Below, piece after piece: positions 60,139 through 64,000 of a stretch of 64,000 nucleotides of DNA (position 1 is its first letter; each line of letters opens with the position of its first letter). The stretch is from positions 402 through 64,401 of the forward strand of contig DDGC01000008.1 of assembly GCA_002337455.1 (NCBI GenBank). The letters run 5' to 3'. The stretch is from Rhizobiales bacterium UBA1912 (lineage in GTDB: Bacteria; Pseudomonadota; Alphaproteobacteria; Rhizobiales; Devosiaceae). The notes below the pieces were generated by a model, which saw nothing but the letters and a program-made list of their open reading frames with translations, did not search any database and was not told the DNA's origin. The translations under genes and the position numbers were made by a program.

Positions 60139-61443
60139 TTGCTCGAACTGCTTGTTTTCGGAAGCCTGATCGGGCTGATCGTTTTCACGCGCCTGCCTCT
60201 CGGCTTCGTCATGCTGTTCTGCGGCACGGCAGGCATCTCTGCTCTGCATCCGCGCGGACTGTCCGCTGGCGTTGCCGTGGCCGAACAGCAGATCATCGAT
60301 CTGGCGCTCAATTACAACTTTTCGGTCCTGCCGCTGTTCATCTTGATGGGGATCTTCGTGGTCAAGGCCGGTATGGCCGAGGAACTGTTCGAAGCCGCAC
60401 GGCGTTGGCTCGGCCACGTCAAGGGCGGGCTCGGGATGGCCACGATAGTTGCGTGTGGCGGGTTTTCAGCCATGACCGCATCGTCGTCGGCTGCAGCAGC
60501 GACCATGGCCAAAATAGCGGTTCCCGAAATGGACAAGGCCAAATACGACAAGGGCTTTTCCGCCGGCACCGTGGCGGCCGGTGGTACCATGGGCATTCTC
60601 ATTCCGCCCTCTGGCGCGCTCATCATCTATGCGCTGCTGATAGAGGGCAGTGTCGCTGAACTCTTCGTTGCCGGCATGATACCGGGACTGTTGCAGTTGC
60701 TGCTTTACATGCTGGTCATGTTCTTTGTTGCGCTGGCATTTCCCAAATGGGCGCCGGCAGGGCACAGTTTCACGTGGCGGGAGCGTTTTGCTGCGCTCTG
60801 GAAAGTCTGGGGCGTGCTGCTGCTGTTCGCACTGGTAATGGGCGGGCTTGTCCTGGGCTGGTTTTCAGCCACCGAGGCCGGCGGGATCGGTGCTGGCGGA
60901 GCGTTCATATTCACGCTTCTGCGCCGCCGCATGACCTGGAACGTTCTGGTTGCATCGCTGGGGGAAGCGGCAAAAATCTCGGCGATGATCTTCATCGTTG
61001 CTTCAGGTGCCCTCGTTCTCAACCAGTTCATCAACCTGTCGGGTATATCCGGCGACGCAGTACGCTTCATCGAATCGCTGGGCCTGCAGCCCTGGCAGGT
61101 GATCGCATGCCTGATCGTTTTCTACGTCATCCTGGGGTGTCTCATGGATGGGTTCGCAATGATCTTTCTCACCGTTCCGGTCATCGCACCGGTTGTGTTC
61201 GGGCTGGGCTACGATCTGGTCTGGTGGGGCATCGTTACCGTCATTGTCGTCGAGATCAGCCTGATCACGCCGCCGATCGGTCTCAATGTCTTCGTCATCA
61301 AGGCGATGCTGCCCAAGGTGCCAGTTACCCAGATCTTCAAGGGGATATTTCCTTACCTCTTTGCTGACGTGCTGCGTTTGCTGGCGATTCTGCTCTTTCC
61401 TGCAATTGCGCTCTGGCTACCTTCGGTCATGTCGCACGGGTAG
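60139..61443 (+). CDS. TRAP transporter large permease (DctM-like)
   Basis: A 434-residue permease started at TTG 60139, one base after the small-permease stop, with GAGGAG upstream; in-frame starts further upstream lie inside the previous gene. About 12-13 helices; CGGFSAMTASSSAAAATMAK and GGTMGILIPPSGALIIYALL are DctM motifs. It drives sodium-coupled uptake of the ligand held by the receptor. An 11- to 12-bp hairpin follows the gene. Confidence 0.93.
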   Translation: MLELLVFGSLIGLIVFTRLPLGFVMLFCGTAGISALHPRGLSAGVAVAEQQIIDLALNYNFSVLPLFILMGIFVVKAGMAEELFEAARRWLGHVKGGLGMATIVACGGFSAMTASSSAAAATMAKIAVPEMDKAKYDKGFSAGTVAAGGTMGILIPPSGALIIYALLIEGSVAELFVAGMIPGLLQLLLYMLVMFFVALAFPKWAPAGHSFTWRERFAALWKVWGVLLLFALVMGGLVLGWFSATEAGGIGAGGAFIFTLLRRRMTWNVLVASLGEAAKISAMIFIVASGALVLNQFINLSGISGDAVRFIESLGLQPWQVIACLIVFYVILGCLMDGFAMIFLTVPVIAPVVFGLGYDLVWWGIVTVIVVEISLITPPIGLNVFVIKAMLPKVPVTQIFKGIFPYLFADVLRLLAILLFPAIALWLPSVMSHG

Positions 61444-61470
61444 GCCAAACCAACCAGGCATACTTGTTCC

Positions 61471-61501
61471 GGACGCGAGCGCTCTCAAGGCGCTCGCGTC
61501 C
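61471..61501 (+). terminator. Hairpin after the TRAP operon
   Basis: GGACGCGAGCG and CGCTCGCGTCC form a perfect 11-bp stem with a 9-nt loop (an extra C-G pair is possible inside). The T-run is poor (TTGCTTGG), so it may terminate only partly or act as a 3' stabiliser. Confidence 0.6.
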
Positions 61502-61649
61502 TTGCTTGGTTCTGCGGCCGTGTGCGGGACTGTTACATGGACGGAAACCAAATGTTGTCAAACCAAGGCTCGCGGCACACGCGATAGTTGGCCACAAATA
61601 ACCTCGGAACCAGCGGTGCCTGGTAGATTATGAAAGAGGAGATTGTTCC

Positions 61650-62507
61650 GTGTTGATCGCAGATTCCCAGGTGCACATCTGGAAAGAAGAAACCCCCGAC
61701 CGTCCCTGGGTAGCTGGCGCGCGCGAGCGCATGGTGCTCAATGGGCACCGGCTCGAACCCTTCACCTATCAGGAAGCACTTGAGGAGATGGACAAGGCCG
61801 GCGTCGACCGCGTAGCGATCGTGCCCCCGTCGTGGGAAGGCGATCGGATCGACTATGGTGTTGAAGCTGCCGAAAAGTATCCCGACCGTTTCTGCGTGAT
61901 GGCCCGGGTGGTCCAGAACAACGAGGCCGAAGGCTCGGCCATGATGAAGGACTACAAGTCCATTGCCGGTATCAAGGGCATCCGGCTGACCTTCCATCGT
62001 CCGCAGGACCGCAACTGGATGATCGACGGCACCTGCGACTGGATCTGGCCGCTTGCTGAAAAGCTCGACATCCCGATCATGGTGCATGCACCGATCTGGA
62101 AGGCAGAACTCGGCCAGATCGCTTCCCGTCATCCCGGCCTCAAGATCATCGTTGACCACATGGGCATCCTGGCGCGTTCCGTTGACGATGCCATCGGATA
62201 CTGGGTCGACGAAACCGCTGACCTGCACGTCCACCCCAACGTCTTTGTTAAAGTGTCTGCGGTGCCGGGCTATTCGACCCACCCCTTCCCGTACGACAAC
62301 ATCACGCAATACGTGAAAAGCTGTGTCGCCAAGATGGGTGCCAATCGCTGCTTCTGGGGCACCGATATGACCCGGATCACCGACACCAAGCACATCACTT
62401 ACAAACAGACCGTCGAGCACTTCACAAAGCATATGGGCTTTGCAGAAGCCGAACTGGAACAGATCATGGGCAAAGGCCTGTGCGACACGATTGGCTGGAA
62501 GTACTGA
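61650..62507 (+). CDS. Amidohydrolase-2 family hydrolase/decarboxylase
   Basis: A 285-residue TIM-barrel protein of PF04909, started at GTG 61650 after AGAGGAG. The usual N-terminal HxH is QVH here (LIADSQVHIW); IPIMVHAPIW supplies a later His, KIIVDHMGI another, and FWGTDMTR the C-terminal Asp. Family members include 2-pyrone-4,6-dicarboxylate lactonase and metal-dependent aromatic acid decarboxylases. The QxH variant is also seen in lactonase-like members. With TRAP uptake upstream and a thiamine enzyme downstream, a lactone or aromatic acid substrate is plausible. Confidence 0.88.
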   Translation: MLIADSQVHIWKEETPDRPWVAGARERMVLNGHRLEPFTYQEALEEMDKAGVDRVAIVPPSWEGDRIDYGVEAAEKYPDRFCVMARVVQNNEAEGSAMMKDYKSIAGIKGIRLTFHRPQDRNWMIDGTCDWIWPLAEKLDIPIMVHAPIWKAELGQIASRHPGLKIIVDHMGILARSVDDAIGYWVDETADLHVHPNVFVKVSAVPGYSTHPFPYDNITQYVKSCVAKMGANRCFWGTDMTRITDTKHITYKQTVEHFTKHMGFAEAELEQIMGKGLCDTIGWKY

Positions 62508-62521
62508 GCCAACGAACGCAA

Positions 62522-62547
62522 GGAGCGGGCGGCTTGCCTCCCGCTCC
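62522..62547 (+). promoter_or_regulatory. Hairpin between the amidohydrolase and thiamine-enzyme genes
   Basis: GGAGCGGG and CCCGCTCC form a perfect 8-bp stem with a 10-nt loop in the 83-base gap. No clear T-run. Could be a weak terminator or mRNA stabiliser. Confidence 0.45.
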
Positions 62548-62590
62548 CATTTCGGTTTCAAGATCAAGAAAGAGCCCGGGGCGAAGAGAC

Positions 62591-64000
62591 ATGGCACACT
62601 ATTCTGATGGCGGCGAAGCGCTTCTGGAGTCCTTCCGAGCTTTGGACATCGAATATATTTTCTGCTCGTCGGGATCAGAATGGGCGCCGCTCTGGGAAGC
62701 CGTGACGCGGCAGAAAATTTCGCAGACGCCCGGCCCGGTCTATCTTGATTTCATGCATGAGACGCTCGCCGTGGATATGGCCATCGGCTACACTCTCGTC
62801 AGCGGCCGGATGCAAGCTGTGCTGCTCCATGCAACACCCGGCCTCTTGCAGGGCGCCAACGGTATCCATGGCGCACTCCTTGGCGACGTGCCAGTGCTGG
62901 TGTTTTCCTCCGAGGCCAATTCTTATGGCGACCGTGAGGGCGTCGATCCGGGCTCGCAATGGTATCGCAACCTCTCGATCGTAGGCGGCCCGCATTCCGT
63001 GGTTGACCGGATCGTCAAATGGTCCTGCCAGATCCCTGGTATCGAAACGCTCTATGAATTCACAAAGCGGGCCGGCGAAATCGCCCAGCGCACACCGTCG
63101 GGTCCGGTTTATCTCAATTGCCCTGTCGAAGTGCTGCTCGAGCCGTGGCAAAAGCCGGCCAACGCCAAGGCCGTCGCAACTCCCGGGACCAGCTATGCCG
63201 GGTCATCCGACATTTCAGCATTGGCCGAGGAGATCAACGCAGCCTCCAACCCCGTTATCATAACGGAATCGGTGGGACGTCAGCAGGGCGGCTTCGACGC
63301 CCTCATTGAATTCGCCGAGGCCTTCGACGCGCCCGTGCTCGAGCCGCAATCGGCAACCTGTGCAAACTTCCCCAAAGACAATCCGCTCTATCTCGGCGGC
63401 AATGTCGACGGCATGCGCGGCAAGACCGATCTGATCGTCCTCGTCAACTGCCGCTCACCCTGGTACCCACCATCCAATACGTTTCCCAACGCGCGGGTAG
63501 TGGTTGTCGACGACGTGCCACAGCGTCCCCAGATGGTCTATCAGGTGCTGCACGCCGATCGCTACGTCACCGGCAATGTGCCCCATACTTTGCGCGAAGC
63601 CGCCAAACTCGCAAACGGCAGCCCGGAACGCCGTGCTAACGTGGAAACGCAACACATGGGGCAGCGCAACAAACGTCTGGACGCCGAAACAGCGGCGAAT
63701 GCCAACGTCGATGCAATCGACGCCGTGGCCCTTGCGACCACATTGCGCGAACAACTGCCCGAAAACTATCGCATCTTTGACGAGACGATTACCCACGCCC
63801 GGGTCGTACAGCAGCACGTCCGACCCAGCCGCGCATCGAGCTACTTCTATGTGCAGGGCGGCCTGGGCCAGGGTGTCGGCGTTGCCCTTGGCGGCAAGTT
63901 GGCCGACCCCGATACGTTCACCGTTCTCACCGTTGGTGACGGCTCGTTTCTCTACAACCCGATAGTCCAGGCCCTGCAGGCATCAAAACAGAATGGTTTG
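62591..64000 (+). CDS. Thiamine diphosphate-dependent enzyme, acetolactate-synthase-like (3' end outside window)
   Basis: 470 codons are visible from ATG 62591 with no stop before base 64000. The N-terminal domain has the catalytic Glu in FMHETLAVDMAIGY (compare HEAAAVHMAEGY), and the C-terminal domain starts with FYVQGGLGQGVGVALGG and TVGDGSFLYNP, where GDGSF begins the thiamine-diphosphate/Mg motif. The architecture is that of acetolactate synthase/benzoylformate decarboxylase-type enzymes. LHATPGLLQGANGIHGALLGDVPVLVFS is typical of the Pyr domain. Probably a 2-oxo acid decarboxylase or carboligase of the pathway, but the exact reaction is not deducible. Confidence 0.87.
   Translation, partial: MAHYSDGGEALLESFRALDIEYIFCSSGSEWAPLWEAVTRQKISQTPGPVYLDFMHETLAVDMAIGYTLVSGRMQAVLLHATPGLLQGANGIHGALLGDVPVLVFSSEANSYGDREGVDPGSQWYRNLSIVGGPHSVVDRIVKWSCQIPGIETLYEFTKRAGEIAQRTPSGPVYLNCPVEVLLEPWQKPANAKAVATPGTSYAGSSDISALAEEINAASNPVIITESVGRQQGGFDALIEFAEAFDAPVLEPQSATCANFPKDNPLYLGGNVDGMRGKTDLIVLVNCRSPWYPPSNTFPNARVVVVDDVPQRPQMVYQVLHADRYVTGNVPHTLREAAKLANGSPERRANVETQHMGQRNKRLDAETAANANVDAIDAVALATTLREQLPENYRIFDETITHARVVQQHVRPSRASSYFYVQGGLGQGVGVALGGKLADPDTFTVLTVGDGSFLYNPIVQALQASKQNGL

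Noticed and set aside
61650..62507. Naming the amidohydrolase LigI (2-pyrone-4,6-dicarboxylate lactonase)
   Set aside because: The family fits, but the first metal motif is QVH, not HxH, and no protocatechuate 4,5-cleavage genes are present.
1..64000. CRISPR arrays, insertion sequences, integrase or attachment sites
   Set aside because: No regularly spaced repeats, transposase or integrase motifs, or flanking duplications were seen anywhere in the window.

Overview
The window is about 64 kb of GC-rich, gene-dense bacterial chromosome. EF-Tu runs off the left edge and a thiamine-diphosphate enzyme runs off the right edge. Family content points to an alphaproteobacterium of the Hyphomicrobiales: Agrobacterium/Sinorhizobium-type pcaQ-pcaDCHGB, an AraC-type PobR, HWE-family histidine kinase, TAXI-TRAP transporter with DUF1850, an XRE/short-chain-fatty-acid regulator next to acs, and GGAAC-type general-stress promoters. 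A Devosia/Pelagibacterium-like marine or soil organism is my best guess, but it is inference. I see no rRNA, tRNA, insertion sequence, phage gene or CRISPR array. No stretch above about 300 bases lacks a gene.

Layout. 0-3.2 kb: tuf (partial), a TadG-like membrane-anchored protein and class I fructose-1,6-bisphosphatase, all on the minus strand. 3.3-10.3 kb: a DctB/DctD-like two-component system, then a textbook sigma-54 promoter driving a TAXI-type TRAP transporter (receptor, DUF1850 protein, fused permease). 10.3-22.6 kb: an apparent acetate or short-chain acid module. A livKHMGF-type ABC transporter is co-transcribed with acetyl-CoA synthetase, faces a RamB/ScfR-like regulator, and is followed by a lone receiver, a small membrane protein and a symporter-histidine kinase fusion of the CrbS type. 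22.6-24.4 kb: panBC.

24.5-31.3 kb: protocatechuate pathway (pcaDCHGB, pcaQ) and 4-hydroxybenzoate hydroxylase with its AraC regulator. Together they take 4-hydroxybenzoate through protocatechuate to 3-oxoadipate. 31.4-36.2 kb: a compact heme-copper oxidase cluster (ctaG, CopD-like, lipoprotein subunit II, fused subunit I-III). 36.2-42.9 kb: a stress-flavoured region with a DUF2231 protein, HWE kinase plus two receivers, flavodoxin-like reductase, Crp/Fnr regulator, stand-alone LigD polymerase domain and an SDR. Four of these genes have GGAAC...C(A/G)TT promoters of the EcfG/RpoE2 type.

42.9-64 kb: a long accessory catabolic region of unassigned substrate. It contains three VOC-fold proteins, two aldehyde dehydrogenases, an alpha/beta hydrolase, a GlcG-like protein, a small MetE-like protein without metal ligands, a metallo-beta-lactamase-fold hydrolase, an Ldh-family dehydrogenase, cupin, LysR regulator, L-2-hydroxyglutarate oxidase-like protein, MFS exporter, CMD-family protein, glutathione transferase, a complete DctPQM TRAP transporter, an amidohydrolase and the thiamine-diphosphate enzyme. 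Conserved upstream motifs suggest that parts of it share regulation. This region and the acetate module are where something undescribed is most likely.
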